Shown here: positions 9,371-17,754 of the stretch, piece after piece | Layout of the letters: each line of letters opens with the position of its first letter | Position numbering within the stretch: position 1 is the first letter of the stretch | Assembly (NCBI GenBank): GCA_029820295.1 | Contig: JALGVA010000002.1 | Span: 1 to 64,000, forward strand | DNA from: Candidatus Zipacnadia bacterium | Lineage (GTDB): Bacteria > Armatimonadota > Zipacnadia > Zipacnadales > UBA5352 | Direction: 5' to 3' | DNA: 64,000 bases | Position numbers and translations under genes: made by a program | The notes under the pieces: model-generated | What the model was told of the DNA's origin: nothing | Seen by the model: the letters and a program-made list of their open reading frames with translations, nothing else | Databases searched by the model: none

Positions 9371-9390
9371 GCGCGCGACGGCTCGCGCGC
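9371..9390. terminator. 8-bp hairpin with a tetraloop between convergent genes
   Basis: GCGCGCGA-CGGC-TCGCGCGC is a perfect stem, 76 nt beyond the stop of the minus-strand propeller gene. It lacks a T-tract; a bidirectional stop for the convergent pair is the simplest reading. Confidence 0.4.
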
Positions 9391-9465
9391 AACCGTGACG
9401 CCGAGGCGCGCCATCGGCGGTCCGCCGGTACGGGGCGACAGCGGCTGCGGCCAATTGCGCGGCGC

Positions 9466-10332
9466 TCACTCGGGGAGCCGCAGGTCGCAGAGATAGACGG
9501 TCGCCGTCTCGTCCCGTCCGGCGATGAAGGCCAGCTTCGTGCCGTCGGGCGAGATGACGGGACTGCGCACGCCGGTAATGCCGAGTTCCGGCCAGGTGAT
9601 CTGTCGGCTGCTCAGGCGCATGAAGCCCACGCGCGCGTCCTCCTCGGTCCAGCCGGCGGCGAAGACGATCCACTCCGCGCGCGGGCCCCACGCCGGGTCG
9701 GCGTGGCGCAGCACGTCGGTGAGCCGCGTCTCCACGACTTCCTCCCAGCGCCGCGCGGTCATCAGCCAGACCTGGTCGTTCTTGATGATGAGCATGCGCG
9801 CTCCGTCAGGGGAGTAGACGGGGCTCCGCTCGTCGCGGTAGGCGAGCCGCTGGGGCTTGGCCTGCCCGGGGCGCAGGAGGAAGATGCCGGTGCGGTTGTT
9901 GGCGGTGTAGGTGCAGGCGATAGTGCGGCCGTCGGCGGCGATCGACGGCTCGGTCAGGTCCTGGCCTTCATGCAGGCGCCGCGCCGCGGCGTCGCTGGCG
10001 AGGTCACGCAGCCAGATGCCCTCCTCGCCCGGCTCGGTGCCGATCCACACCAGCACGCTGCCGCGCACATCCGGCTGGCGGCCGAGGGCCAGCACCTCGG
10101 GCTCACCGCCGACCAGCGGCAGGCGCACAATCTCGCGGACGAAGGCGGTGGCGTTCAGGCGGCCCACTATCAGCCCCGGGCCACCGGGAGCGTCGGCGCC
10201 GAGGAAGCGGCATGACTCGTAGCCACCGTCGTCCGCCAGCACCTGCGGCACGCCGACCTGCGGCTCGTCCGAGCCCCACGCCAGCGCGGCACCCAGCAGC
10301 ATTGCGGCCGCGGTCATCGAGCGTCTGATCAA
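9466..10332 (-). CDS. secreted TolB-like beta-propeller protein
   Basis: 288 residues with a signal peptide (IRRSMTAAAMLLGAALAWGS) and WD40-like/PD40 repeats: DLTEPSIAADGRTIACTYT, ERSPVYSPDGARMLIIK, HADPAWGPRAEWIVFAAG and RSPVISPDGTKLAFIAG. Such repeats form a propeller as in TolB and related proteins. The track ORF extends to 10716, but the signal peptide and a GGAGGTGGGCATTGCC ribosome site point to a TTG start at 10332; the ATG at MTAAAM is an alternative. It is convergent with the CBM9-like gene. A second propeller protein of this kind begins at 63129. Periplasmic or surface location is inferred; no enzymatic residues are visible. Confidence 0.8.
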   Translation of the reverse strand: MIRRSMTAAAMLLGAALAWGSDEPQVGVPQVLADDGGYESCRFLGADAPGGPGLIVGRLNATAFVREIVRLPLVGGEPEVLALGRQPDVRGSVLVWIGTEPGEEGIWLRDLASDAAARRLHEGQDLTEPSIAADGRTIACTYTANNRTGIFLLRPGQAKPQRLAYRDERSPVYSPDGARMLIIKNDQVWLMTARRWEEVVETRLTDVLRHADPAWGPRAEWIVFAAGWTEEDARVGFMRLSSRQITWPELGITGVRSPVISPDGTKLAFIAGRDETATVYLCDLRLPE

Positions 10333-10751
10333 GGCAATGCCCACCTCCGCAGGGCGACAGTTCCCCGCACACCGATGCCCGCCCTGCGCCGACGGTTCAT
10401 GCGGGCAGGTGTGCCCGCCGGCGAGAAGGGGTAGGATTCCGTTGGCAGGGCGCAAGGGCGGGGGCGGGCAGGGGTGAACGGCGGGAAGAGCGGAGCGCGC
10501 GAGACCCCGCGACGTGCCCGAGAAAGTCGCCTGCCGCGGGAGGTGTGCGGTCGTCCGCGCCGAAAACTGCAGTAGATCGCCCTGCGCGCCGTCTGAGGGC
10601 ACGCCTGAACGTGTGTGAGACGTGCGCAGGCTCAAGGACGGTGGGCGTCTCGCCGGCAGGGGATGCGTGCCGCGCGTGCGGTACGCCCGGTCGCCGGGAT
10701 GATCATATTGTGCCAACGTGCCGAACTACCCTATGGTAAGGAGGAGGCAGC
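10333..10751. other. intergenic region between divergent propeller and prepilin genes
   Basis: About 420 nt with no convincing gene on either strand. It must hold the start signals of both neighbours. TTGTGC-18 nt-TATGGT ends only 14 nt before the prepilin ATG, which is too close to the ribosome site to be persuasive. I see no other clear promoter. Confidence 0.5.
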
Positions 10752-11435
10752 ATGACACGCCGTGGCTTCACGCTCATCGAGTTGCTGGTCGTGATCGCGA
10801 TCATCGCCATCCTGGCGGCGATCCTCTTCCCGGTCTTTGCCCGCGCGCGTGAGAAGGCGCGCCAGGCGAGCTGCCAGAGCAATGAGAAGCAGCTCGCCCT
10901 CGGAACTCTGATGTACGCCCAGGACTACGACGAGAGGCTGCCCATGCGCTGGGTGCAGTTCGCTGACGGCTCGCGGTACTACATCCCGGAGATGATCTAC
11001 CCGTACATCAAGAACACCCAGCTCTTCGAGTGCCCGAGCGTCTCCACCGACGTCTCCCTGCTCACGCTCGGCACGATCCCGCTGTCCTACGGCTGGCTGG
11101 GCGGCTCGCCCTCGCACCCCGGCGCCAGCGGCACCGCCCCGTGCAGCATCTGCGGCCGCGTGTGCTCGCAGAATTACCACATCTTCGACGGCTACCGCAG
11201 CGTCAAGATGGCGGTCATCGCGGCGCCGGCCAACAATATCATGATCCACGAGGGCTTCTCGGTACTCTGCCCCGACTACGACAACGGCAATCACACCTTC
11301 TGCGACCGCACCGCCATGGAGCAGTATCAGAACCACAACGGCACCAACAACTACGCGTTCGTGGACGGCCATGTGAAGGCGCTGCAGCAGGTCGATCCCG
11401 GCCAGATTACCCCCAGCTCCGACGACGACCGGTAG
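10752..11435 (+). CDS. prepilin-like protein with N-terminal methylation motif (type IV pilin/type II pseudopilin class)
   Basis: 227 residues. The leader MTRRG is followed by [19 protein letters not shown], the prepilin peptidase/N-methylation signal with Glu5, and then [20 protein letters not shown] and [10 protein letters not shown]. The C-terminal [15 protein letters not shown] matches the H-x-DG block of the DUF1559-type family that is expanded in Planctomycetota and Armatimonadota. A strong AAGGAGGAGG site precedes the ATG. It would be inserted in the inner membrane, processed by a PilD-type peptidase and displayed or used as a pseudopilin. No secretion or pilus assembly gene is near it. 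Ten or so Cys and Tyr residues in the centre suggest a small disulfide-bearing domain. Confidence 0.9.
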   Translation: MTRRGFTLIELLVVIAIIAILAAILFPVFARAREKARQASCQSNEKQLALGTLMYAQDYDERLPMRWVQFADGSRYYIPEMIYPYIKNTQLFECPSVSTDVSLLTLGTIPLSYGWLGGSPSHPGASGTAPCSICGRVCSQNYHIFDGYRSVKMAVIAAPANNIMIHEGFSVLCPDYDNGNHTFCDRTAMEQYQNHNGTNNYAFVDGHVKALQQVDPGQITPSSDDDR

Positions 11436-11458
11436 CGCGCGCCGACGGCAGTCCGCAT

Positions 11459-11486
11459 CGGGCCCGCAGCCTTGGCCGCGGGCCCG
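11459..11486 (+). terminator. intrinsic-terminator-like hairpin after the prepilin gene
   Basis: CGGGCCCGC-AGCCTTGGCC-GCGGGCCCG is a perfect 9-bp stem 23 nt after the stop, followed by TTCGTTGT, a weak T-rich tail. It lies between the convergent prepilin and larA-like genes. Confidence 0.6.
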
Positions 11487-11517
11487 TTCGTTGTCGCGAC
11501 CGTCCACCAGCACGCGG

Positions 11518-12759
11518 CTACCGGCAGATGACGCGCCGGCCGTCGTGGAGGGCGATGATGGAGGCGTCGGCGCCCAGGCGCTCCTGAGCCATCGCCAGCG
11601 CCCTCTGCAGGTCCGGCGCGGCGTCGGCGAAGGTGCGCTCGATGTCGCGCGCCAGCCGCGAGACCACGATCAGTTGCGCCTGCTTCTCGTGCACCACCGA
11701 CGAGAACAGGAAGCCGGTGGAGCACGGCGCCCAGTGCCACTCGGCCTCGCCCTCGGCGAGCCGCCGCCGCATCTCGGCGATGATCGCCTGCGGGTCTTCG
11801 CTCTCGAGCAGCCGCCGGAAGGGCTCCTCGCCGCCCCAGCCGTCCTCGCACTCGCCCAGCAGGATCACCGCACCGCCCTCGCGCACGCACTCCAGCGCCG
11901 GCACCAGCGTCTTCTTCGCCTGCACCATGTCGATGTCGTACGGCCACCCCCCCGAGGTGCAGATGACGATGTCGGCCTTCTCGCGCACGGCGTGCTCGTA
12001 GATCTCCTGCGAGCGCATCGCGCCCTGCCGGTGGGCGGCGATCATGTCCCCGCACACGATCGCGGCGTAGCTGTCATCGGGGTTGACCACGGCGTCGCAG
12101 ATGAAGTCTACGCCCACAGCCAGTGCGGCCTCGGTCATGTCCTCGTGCACCGGGTTGCCGTCGAGCACGCCCAGCTTGCGTCCTTCGGTCAGGATCAGGA
12201 AGTGGTTGTGGGTGATCGACTCATAGGAGGAGACGCCGGGCAGGATCATCTTGCGCCCGCCGGAGAAGCCGGCGATGTACGAGGGCTCGATGAAGCCGCA
12301 CACCACGCGCTTGCTGAACTCGCGCACCAGCGGCGAGACCTCGATGGGCGTGCCGCGCGAGGTCTGTCCGAGCTGCCACTGGGGGCCGCGCGAGTCGGGC
12401 TGGAGCACGTCGCTGGTGCCGATGAACTCGTCCAGCTCGGCGGCGGTCATGGGCCGGTGGTTGCCCAGGCCGATGACGATCTGCGTGCTGGCTCCGAGGG
12501 ACTCGATGCGCTCGATGAGCGGCCAGAGCATGGGCGAAGGATTGGGGCGGGTGAAATCCACGGTCATCACGGCCACGTGGTCGCCCGGGGCGATGACCTG
12601 CTCGAGCGGCGGGCCGGCGGGGCCGGCGAGGGCGGCGTCGAGCGCGGCGGGGATGTCCTCGATGCCCTCGACGCTGGGCAGGCGGATCTCCTCGATCACG
12701 CGCTCGCCCGCGACCTCGGCGACCTGCTCACCGTGTCCGTACGCGAAGCGCAGCTCCAT
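11518..12759 (-). CDS. larA: LarA family nickel-dependent racemase/epimerase-like protein
   Basis: 413 residues. The family signatures are visible: VDFTRPNP near residue 68 (normally D-x-TRP), GLGNHRPMT near residue 98, and GFIEPSYIAGFSGGRKMILPG, which contains the conserved region near the cofactor lysine. LarA proteins use a nickel-pincer nucleotide to racemise or epimerise 2-hydroxyacids; many homologues act on substrates other than lactate, so only the reaction class is inferred. The ATG at 12759 has GGAGGCGACGACC upstream; the track extension to 12825 is dropped. It is the last gene of a four-gene minus-strand run with ribB. The cofactor genes larB, larC and larE are not in the window. 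Confidence 0.85.
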   Translation of the reverse strand: MELRFAYGHGEQVAEVAGERVIEEIRLPSVEGIEDIPAALDAALAGPAGPPLEQVIAPGDHVAVMTVDFTRPNPSPMLWPLIERIESLGASTQIVIGLGNHRPMTAAELDEFIGTSDVLQPDSRGPQWQLGQTSRGTPIEVSPLVREFSKRVVCGFIEPSYIAGFSGGRKMILPGVSSYESITHNHFLILTEGRKLGVLDGNPVHEDMTEAALAVGVDFICDAVVNPDDSYAAIVCGDMIAAHRQGAMRSQEIYEHAVREKADIVICTSGGWPYDIDMVQAKKTLVPALECVREGGAVILLGECEDGWGGEEPFRRLLESEDPQAIIAEMRRRLAEGEAEWHWAPCSTGFLFSSVVHEKQAQLIVVSRLARDIERTFADAAPDLQRALAMAQERLGADASIIALHDGRRVICR

Positions 12760-12845
12760 GGTCGTCGCCTCCGTGACGTGCGTCGGCGGGCGGTCTGACG
12801 GCGCCGGCGGGCGACCCGTCCGCACGATGGTGGTGGGGCTACCCG

Positions 12846-13442
12846 CTACCCGACCCTCTCGGCCAGCGCCTCAACGCTGATCAGCGGCATGCCGTGGTGG
12901 CGCGCGAACTCGCGTACCTCGTCGCCGCTGGCCATCTGCCCGACCTCGTTCATCAGCTCGGCGATGGCGACCACGGGCCGGATGCCCGCGAGGCGCGCCA
13001 ACGCGATGGCGCCCTCAGTGTGCCCGCGCCGCCGGGTCAGGCCGCCGGGCATGGCGGCCAGGGGGAAGACGTGCCCGGGCCGCGAGAAGTCCTCGGGGCG
13101 CGAGTCCGGGTCGGCGAGCATGCGCAGCGTGATGGCGCGGTCGAAGGCCGAGGCGCCGGTGGTGGTGCCGCGCACCGCATCTACCGGTTCGGCGAAGCGC
13201 GGCGCGTTGGCCACGCTGTAGCGCGCCGGCAGCAGCGGGATGTCAAGGCGCTGCAGAATATCCTCAGCCACCGCGACGGTGATCAGCCCGCGCACGTGCG
13301 TGGCCAGGAAGTTGACCCGCTCGCCGGTGGCGTGCTCGGCGGCGAGCAGGATGTCCGCCTCATTCTCGCGCGCGGGGTGGTCCTCGAGCGCGACAAAGCC
13401 CCCGGATGCGAGGGCCTGCACGGCCTCTTCAATGCCGGACAT
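12846..13442 (-). CDS. ribB: 3,4-dihydroxy-2-butanone-4-phosphate synthase
   Basis: 198 residues, the length of a stand-alone RibB without the GTP cyclohydrolase II half. Converts ribulose 5-phosphate to the four-carbon riboflavin precursor plus formate. Visible family blocks: ALEDHPARENEADI (normally DxxDRENEGD, with the metal/substrate acidic residues), TTGASAFDRAITL, FSRPGHVFPLAAMPGG and RRRGHTEGAIALARLAG. The DHP in place of the more common DDED is a mild divergence in the loop that binds substrate. It lies between metallophosphoesterase and larA-like genes in the same direction with gaps under 90 nt. No other rib gene is in the window. Confidence 0.9.
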   Translation of the reverse strand: MSGIEEAVQALASGGFVALEDHPARENEADILLAAEHATGERVNFLATHVRGLITVAVAEDILQRLDIPLLPARYSVANAPRFAEPVDAVRGTTTGASAFDRAITLRMLADPDSRPEDFSRPGHVFPLAAMPGGLTRRRGHTEGAIALARLAGIRPVVAIAELMNEVGQMASGDEVREFARHHGMPLISVEALAERVG

Positions 13443-13471
13443 TGCTTGGTCTCGATGCTCCAGTCGGGGGC

Positions 13472-14236
13472 CTACAGCTCCCGCAGATCGGCCTCCATGG
13501 TCTCCAGGTCGACGACGGCGTAGCGGCCGCCGCGCAGCGCGCCCGGGTTCACCACATGGCAGTCCCCGATCCGCTCCTGCCCGGCGGCGTCATGGGCGTG
13601 TCCGCACACCGCCAGCACCGGCCGGAAGGTGTGGATGGCCTCGTTGACGACGTCGCAGCCCTTGTGCGCGCTGCCATCGCGGTCCACGACCTCACCGATG
13701 GGCGGGGTGTGCAGCACCATGATGCGCGGCCCCTGGACATACTCGAACAGGCGGAAGGAGTGCATGACCTCCCACTGCGGATAACGCAGCATGAACAGCT
13801 CCTCGCGGTCCACGCGCGTGATCTCACCGCCCAGCCCGCTGATGACGAAGTCGCCGCAGCGCGCCAGCGAGCGGTGCACGACCTCGAGCGGTGAGTCGGC
13901 GCCCTCCTCGGCGAGACTGCAGGTGAGGTAGCGGCCCTCGGGGGCGTCCATGTTGCCCGGCACGCCCAGAATCGGGAAGGGTGACGGTCGCAGCGTCTGG
14001 TGAAACTCGGCGTAGAGCGCGTAGTCCTCGGCCCGCTCGGCCGCCACGGCCTCTCTGTTCATGTAGGGCGTCCGTCCCTCGCTGCGTGCGGTCATGAACT
14101 CAGTGGCGCGGGCCTTGCCGCGCACGATGTCGCCGCAGAACAGGCCGAAGTCGCAGCCGCAATCGGGCGCGACCCGCATCAGGTCACGCAACGGCTCGAA
14201 CTCGCCATGCACGTCGCTGAACACCAGCGCCTTCAT
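13472..14236 (-). CDS. calcineurin-like metallophosphoesterase
   Basis: 254 residues with the dimetal phosphoesterase blocks in order: FSDVHGEFEPL (D-x-H), FCGDIVRGK (GD), GVPGNMDAPEG (GN-x-D, with D for the usual H/E), VLHTPP and VCGHAHDAAG (GH-x-H), then NPGALRGGRYAVVDL. The last resembles the YfcE/MJ0936 class. Probably a cytoplasmic phosphodiesterase. ATG 14236 follows GGGGAG by 8 nt and overlaps the end of the upstream permease gene region (stop at 14242); the track start at a GTG 9 nt earlier is less likely. Substrate unknown. Confidence 0.85.
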   Translation of the reverse strand: MKALVFSDVHGEFEPLRDLMRVAPDCGCDFGLFCGDIVRGKARATEFMTARSEGRTPYMNREAVAAERAEDYALYAEFHQTLRPSPFPILGVPGNMDAPEGRYLTCSLAEEGADSPLEVVHRSLARCGDFVISGLGGEITRVDREELFMLRYPQWEVMHSFRLFEYVQGPRIMVLHTPPIGEVVDRDGSAHKGCDVVNEAIHTFRPVLAVCGHAHDAAGQERIGDCHVVNPGALRGGRYAVVDLETMEADLREL

Positions 14237-14241
14237 CGCTG

Positions 14242-15231
14242 TCACTCCCCGGGCAGGTCGGCCACAGCCCGCCGCCCGCTATGCCGCGGCACGGCAAGCT
14301 GCAGCCCGATCAGCGTCACCGCCATCCCGACCACCTGAACCATCGTCGGCGCCTCATGCAGCAGCAGATAGGCGGCCACGGTCGCCACGATCGGCACGCA
14401 GTACTGGAACAGCACCGTCCGTGAGGAGCCGATGGTCGCCACCCCGCGGTACCATACCACGAAAGCATAGACTCCGGCCAGCAGCGAGAAGTGCAGCAGG
14501 CACACCCAGGTGATCGCGGGCAGGCCCGGCCACTCGACCGCCATGGCCGCGCGCGCGCCGACCGGGATGAGCACCACCGCGCCGATGGTGTGGACCCACG
14601 CGGTGACCTTCAGCGGCGAGTAGTGGCGCAGCAGCGGCCTGCTGAACACCGCGTAGCACGCCCACAGGATGCCCGCAAGCACCATCAGTGCCAGCCCCGG
14701 CGCGTGGTACTCGACCTGCTGGGCCCCCTTGAGCCCGCCCATGATGACCGCCGCGATACCGAGGAAGCCGACGAGCGTGCCCGCCGCCTGGCGCGCCGAC
14801 AGGCGCTCCCAGCCCAGCACATGGTTGATGATGGCCGCCCAGATGGGCGCGGTGGAGATCAGCAGCGCCGACTCGGCGGCGAGGGTGTAGAACACCCCGG
14901 CCGCGAAGCAGCCCTGGTAGACCACCACGGTCACGAAGGCGAAGCCGATCAGGTAGCGCCAGTGCTCGCGGCGGATGGTGATGTCGCGTTCGAGCGCCCA
15001 CAGCGTCAGCAGCAGCGCGGCGACCATCAGCACGTAGCGCACCGAAAGCAGGCCGTAAACCCCGGCCAGCGGCCCGGCGACGGTGAAGCTCTGCTTGAGC
15101 ACCTTCAGCGAAATGAAGTTAAAGCCCCAGTTCAGCGGCACCGTGGCCAGCAGCACATAGGTCCACGGTGACACCGCCGGCTGCGTCGGACGGGCCTCTG
15201 TCTGCTCCATGCCCGCTGAAGACACCGACAT
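14242..15231 (-). CDS. EamA/DMT-superfamily transporter
   Basis: 329 residues with about ten hydrophobic segments, in two repeats of five, as expected for the drug/metabolite transporter superfamily. Examples are TYVLLATVPLNWGFNFISLK, VLMVAALLLTLWAL and TVVVYQGCFAAGVFYTL in the first half, and LMVLAGILWACYAVFSRPLL in the second. It probably exports or takes up a small metabolite across the inner membrane. The start at MSVSSAGMEQ is chosen because AAGGTG lies 8 nt upstream; the track start is 9 codons earlier. It heads the run with metallophosphoesterase, ribB and larA-like genes. Confidence 0.85.
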   Translation of the reverse strand: MSVSSAGMEQTEARPTQPAVSPWTYVLLATVPLNWGFNFISLKVLKQSFTVAGPLAGVYGLLSVRYVLMVAALLLTLWALERDITIRREHWRYLIGFAFVTVVVYQGCFAAGVFYTLAAESALLISTAPIWAAIINHVLGWERLSARQAAGTLVGFLGIAAVIMGGLKGAQQVEYHAPGLALMVLAGILWACYAVFSRPLLRHYSPLKVTAWVHTIGAVVLIPVGARAAMAVEWPGLPAITWVCLLHFSLLAGVYAFVVWYRGVATIGSSRTVLFQYCVPIVATVAAYLLLHEAPTMVQVVGMAVTLIGLQLAVPRHSGRRAVADLPGE

Positions 15232-16134
15232 CCGTCTCGCACCTTCGAGCCGCATCACCTGCCAAATCGCCTCGGAAGGGTGATTATACGTGCGCGCGGG
15301 GAGGACGTCAATCGCGTCTCTTGGAGTGTGCGGCAGCCGCGATTCCCGAAGCCCGTCGCTCGTGCCACCGTCGTGACGGCAGGCCCGGAGGCCGGCCGTG
15401 GCGAACCGACGTGGGGCCGTGCGCCGTCACGCCGCCGTCGGAGCCGAGGCCGGTGTGCCCCGCGATCGTCGCCCTCATCCTCGCCGCAGTGGCCGCGCAG
15501 TGCGCGCGCGCAGCGCAATCTGCTCGCCAATCCCTCGTTCGAGGAGGTTGCCGCAGACGACCCCGCCATGCCCGCCGGCCGGCAGGCGCATGGTGGCGAC
15601 ACCGAACGGCTTGCCCGCCATCTCACCGACGACGCGCTCGAGGATGAGCGCCGCACGTTCACTCGCGGGCCCGGTGATCATCGCCGCCGGCGAGGACGGT
15701 GAGGTGGTCGGCCTGCTGCCGTAGGCTGAGAGCGCGTGCCGGAAACGGATGGTCGGCCATCCCCGTGCACAGGATGGTCTGCCCCGCCGCATCTCCCACC
15801 GGCGCTGCACCCGCCGGGTTGTTCGAGCCTGCGTGTCCCTTCCACGTCGCTATCCTGCCGCACGCTGTTCCTCTGTAGCAGACATGGCGCGCGCAACCCA
15901 CGCGCATGTCAGTTTCTGTCAAAGGTGACGTTTGCGCCAGGGATGAGATGTCCCCCTGAGCTGGTACCCGAGGTCGCTGCAGCGTGGCAGACCACTGCTG
16001 CTGAGCATGTCGCCGGTCCCGGAAAAGCGGGTCCGTTCCGGGGCGGCGCTGGGTCTACGGGCACATGCATCCCGAGACCGTTCGGGGCATGCTTGTGGCA
16101 GACGTGAGCGTGCCAGGTCGCGAACCGGAGGTGC
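15232..16134. other. gene-poor region with degraded coding remnants
   Basis: About 900 nt without an intact gene. It contains a broken secreted-protein start (15453-15580) and possibly other decayed sequence up to 15720. Near its right end, ACATGCATCCCGA / TCGGGGCATGCTTGT around 16060-16098 can form an imperfect stem-loop upstream of the lipoprotein gene. I see nothing else. Confidence 0.5.
15453..15580 (+). pseudogene. remnant of a secreted protein (signal peptide plus NLLANPSFEE carbohydrate-binding start)
   Basis: A GTG opens a signal peptide VCPAIVALILAAVAAQCARA. One base out of frame, immediately after, comes AQRNLLANPSFEEVAADDPAMPAG, the characteristic beginning of carbohydrate-binding modules in secreted glycosidases (compare VTNGSFEAITDDGLP in the left-edge gene). 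The shift falls in a GCGCGCGC run. After about 20 more codons no plausible protein continues in any frame. This looks like the first 40 codons of a decayed secreted glycosidase gene. Confidence 0.4.
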
Positions 16135-16470
16135 ATGATGCTGCGCGAGATCGTTGTGGGAGCGGTCGTGCTGGTGCTGATCGCGGGCTGCCAGCCCAAG
16201 GCCGGGGGCCTGGTGGGGAAGTGGCAGGCGCACGGGGGCGCAAACAGCATCGAGTTCAGCGACGACGGACAAATCACCCAGCACAGGCCCGGGCACATGG
16301 TCATGACGTGGTACCGGATCGAGGGGGACCGGATGACTGTCGGCCACGTGGTGAGCGGGATGCCCGACGAGACTGTGAAGTTCCAGGTGTCAGGCGACAC
16401 GCTGACCATCGGCACCTGCCTCGCCCTGGGCACGATGGGTGCGACGACGTTCACACGCATGGAGGATTAG
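16135..16470 (+). CDS. small lipoprotein, lipocalin-like beta-rich
   Basis: 111 residues. MMLREIVVGAVVLVLIAGCQ ends in a lipobox (LIAGC), so the mature protein should be lipid-anchored. The rest, with GGLVGKWQAHGG, SIEFSDDGQI, YRIEGDRMTVGH and FQVSGDTLTIGT, has the alternating pattern of small beta-barrel or sandwich lipoproteins in which G-x-W and a D-D/DG strand recur. No precise family is recognised. GGAGGTGC directly precedes the two adjacent ATGs. The stop codon TAG overlaps the first base of the GTG of the next gene and coincides with the start of a dispersed 73-nt repeat. Confidence 0.75.
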   Translation: MMLREIVVGAVVLVLIAGCQPKAGGLVGKWQAHGGANSIEFSDDGQITQHRPGHMVMTWYRIEGDRMTVGHVVSGMPDETVKFQVSGDTLTIGTCLALGTMGATTFTRMED

Positions 16471-16540
16471 TGCTCACTCGCGCAAGTTCGGGTGCGAAGG
16501 CTCCGACAGGCGAGGGCGACTGTCGTACGGGTCTGGTCTG
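16468..16540 (+). repeat. dispersed 73-nt repeat, copy 1
   Basis: TAGTGCTCACTCGCGCAAGT... matches 23148-23220; 61 of the 70 bases after the stop codon are identical when aligned by eye without gaps. Both copies begin at the stop codon of a gene and run in the same direction. Confidence 0.75.
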
Positions 16541-17132
16541 TCCTCGATGTGGCGGTGGCCTGCGGGCCGAGATGGTCGGCAGGACGCAGGTGGACGGCTG
16601 TGATGCCTGCGGCGGGCTGTGGTTCGACGCCGATGAGGTGTTCCGCGTGGCGCGGGGTGGCCAGGAGGCAGTCGCCGGCGCCGAGGCGGTGGTCGAGCCG
16701 CCCCCGGCGGGCGCGGGCATGGAGCCGGCGGAGATGGTTTACCCGCGCTGCGACAGCCCACTGTTCGACACCGCGGCCGATCCGTCGGACCTGCACCTTG
16801 AGGTCAACCCGCACGTGGACCACTGCTGCGAGTGCGGTGGCATCTGGCTGGAGCTGGCGGCGCTGTCGGTGCTTGTGGACGTGCCGCTGGAATGGCTGCG
16901 GGAGTGGCAGGCGCGGCTCGATGCCGCCGTCGCCGGGAACGCTATGAAGGCAGCGGGCGAGGCCCTGTGCCCGGTCTGCCAGGTCGCCCTGGATGAACGC
17001 AGCTACGCGCACGACGAGAGCATATGCATCGACCGCTGCACGGAGTGCGGGGGCACGTGGCTCGATCACGGCGAACTGATCGCGGTCAAGCAGGTCTCCA
17101 TCCGGCAGGACGTGTGGGGCAACCGACCCTGA
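16470..17132 (+). CDS. triple zinc-ribbon protein (TFIIB-type zinc-finger family)
   Basis: About 220 residues with three ribbons. The first is CPRCGG...GCDACGGLWFDADE. The second is YPRCDSP...CCECGGIWLEL, in which the first cysteine is replaced by tyrosine. The third is CPVCQVAL...DRCTECGGTWLDHGEL. The CGG-x-W-[FL]-[DE] endings are typical of zf-TFIIB (DUF1922-like) proteins, whose cellular role is unclear. The start is uncertain: GTG 16470 overlaps the lipoprotein stop (TAGTG) and has GGAGG 4 nt upstream, but its first 24 codons are the dispersed repeat. A CTG closer to the first ribbon is the alternative. No membrane segment is visible. Confidence 0.75.
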   Translation: MLTRASSGAKAPTGEGDCRTGLVCPRCGGGLRAEMVGRTQVDGCDACGGLWFDADEVFRVARGGQEAVAGAEAVVEPPPAGAGMEPAEMVYPRCDSPLFDTAADPSDLHLEVNPHVDHCCECGGIWLELAALSVLVDVPLEWLREWQARLDAAVAGNAMKAAGEALCPVCQVALDERSYAHDESICIDRCTECGGTWLDHGELIAVKQVSIRQDVWGNRP

Positions 17133-17178
17133 GGCACGCAGAGAGCGAGATCGTGACGATGCAGGCGAGGTGACATCG

Positions 17179-17550
17179 ATGAAGCGCGTGACGCCGGTAC
17201 TGACTGCCCTGGCCGGCATGTTGACGCTCATCGGATGTGGCGGCGGCTAACTCTTCGAGGCGGTGAAGGCGAACGACACGGAGGTCGTGCGTGCGCTGCT
17301 GGCGGAGGGTGCGTCGGTCCACGTCAAGGGCCCGGACGGCTACCGCCCGCCGCACATGGCCCGTGAGCAGGGGGATGTCGAGATCGCCCGGCTGCTCCCG
17401 GGGCACGCTGCCGACATCGAGGCGCGCGAGGACCGAGGCCGCGTGCCCGTGCACATGGCCGCAGAGAACGGCCACGTTCAGGTCGCACACCTCCTGCTGG
17501 GGCGCTGGCGGAAGCACTACAACGGAGGAGCCGATGGCTTCTCAGATTAG
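17179..17550 (+). pseudogene. ankyrin-repeat lipoprotein interrupted by an in-frame TAA
   Basis: MKRVTPVLTALAGMLTLIGCGGG is a lipoprotein leader with lipobox, preceded by GAGGTGACATCG. After the third glycine a TAA (17248-17250) interrupts the frame. The same frame then continues LFEAVKANDTEVVRALLAEG and on through about three ankyrin repeats (EIARLLPGHAADIEAREDRG, VPVHMAAENGHVQVAHLLLG) to the stop at 17548. Without the TAA it would be a 123-residue exported ankyrin protein. The repeat sequences have a few consensus losses (PHMAREQGD for PLHxAAxxGH), consistent with decay. Translation of the downstream part from the GTG at 17263 would make an unexported fragment. Confidence 0.75.
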
Positions 17551-17754
17551 ACCGCACAGTTTGCCCGGCTACCGCCCCCCGCCGCGGAGGCGCGCCGGCC
17601 CTGGGCTCCGGGCTTCGCTCCGCTCAGCACTGCCGGGCACCACTGCCGTTCGCGTCGTGCCCCTGTCGGCTCAACGCGTCCCCCGAACTCCGCTCCCGGC
17701 GAACTTCCTCGCGCACGGAGATCCGCAAGTGCTCTGCCCGCCACAGCGACTGCA

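Noticed and set aside
17248-17250. TAA as a recoded codon in the ankyrin lipoprotein
   Set aside because: TAA is not used for selenocysteine, and there is no sign of an alternative code in the rest of the window; simple nonsense is preferred.
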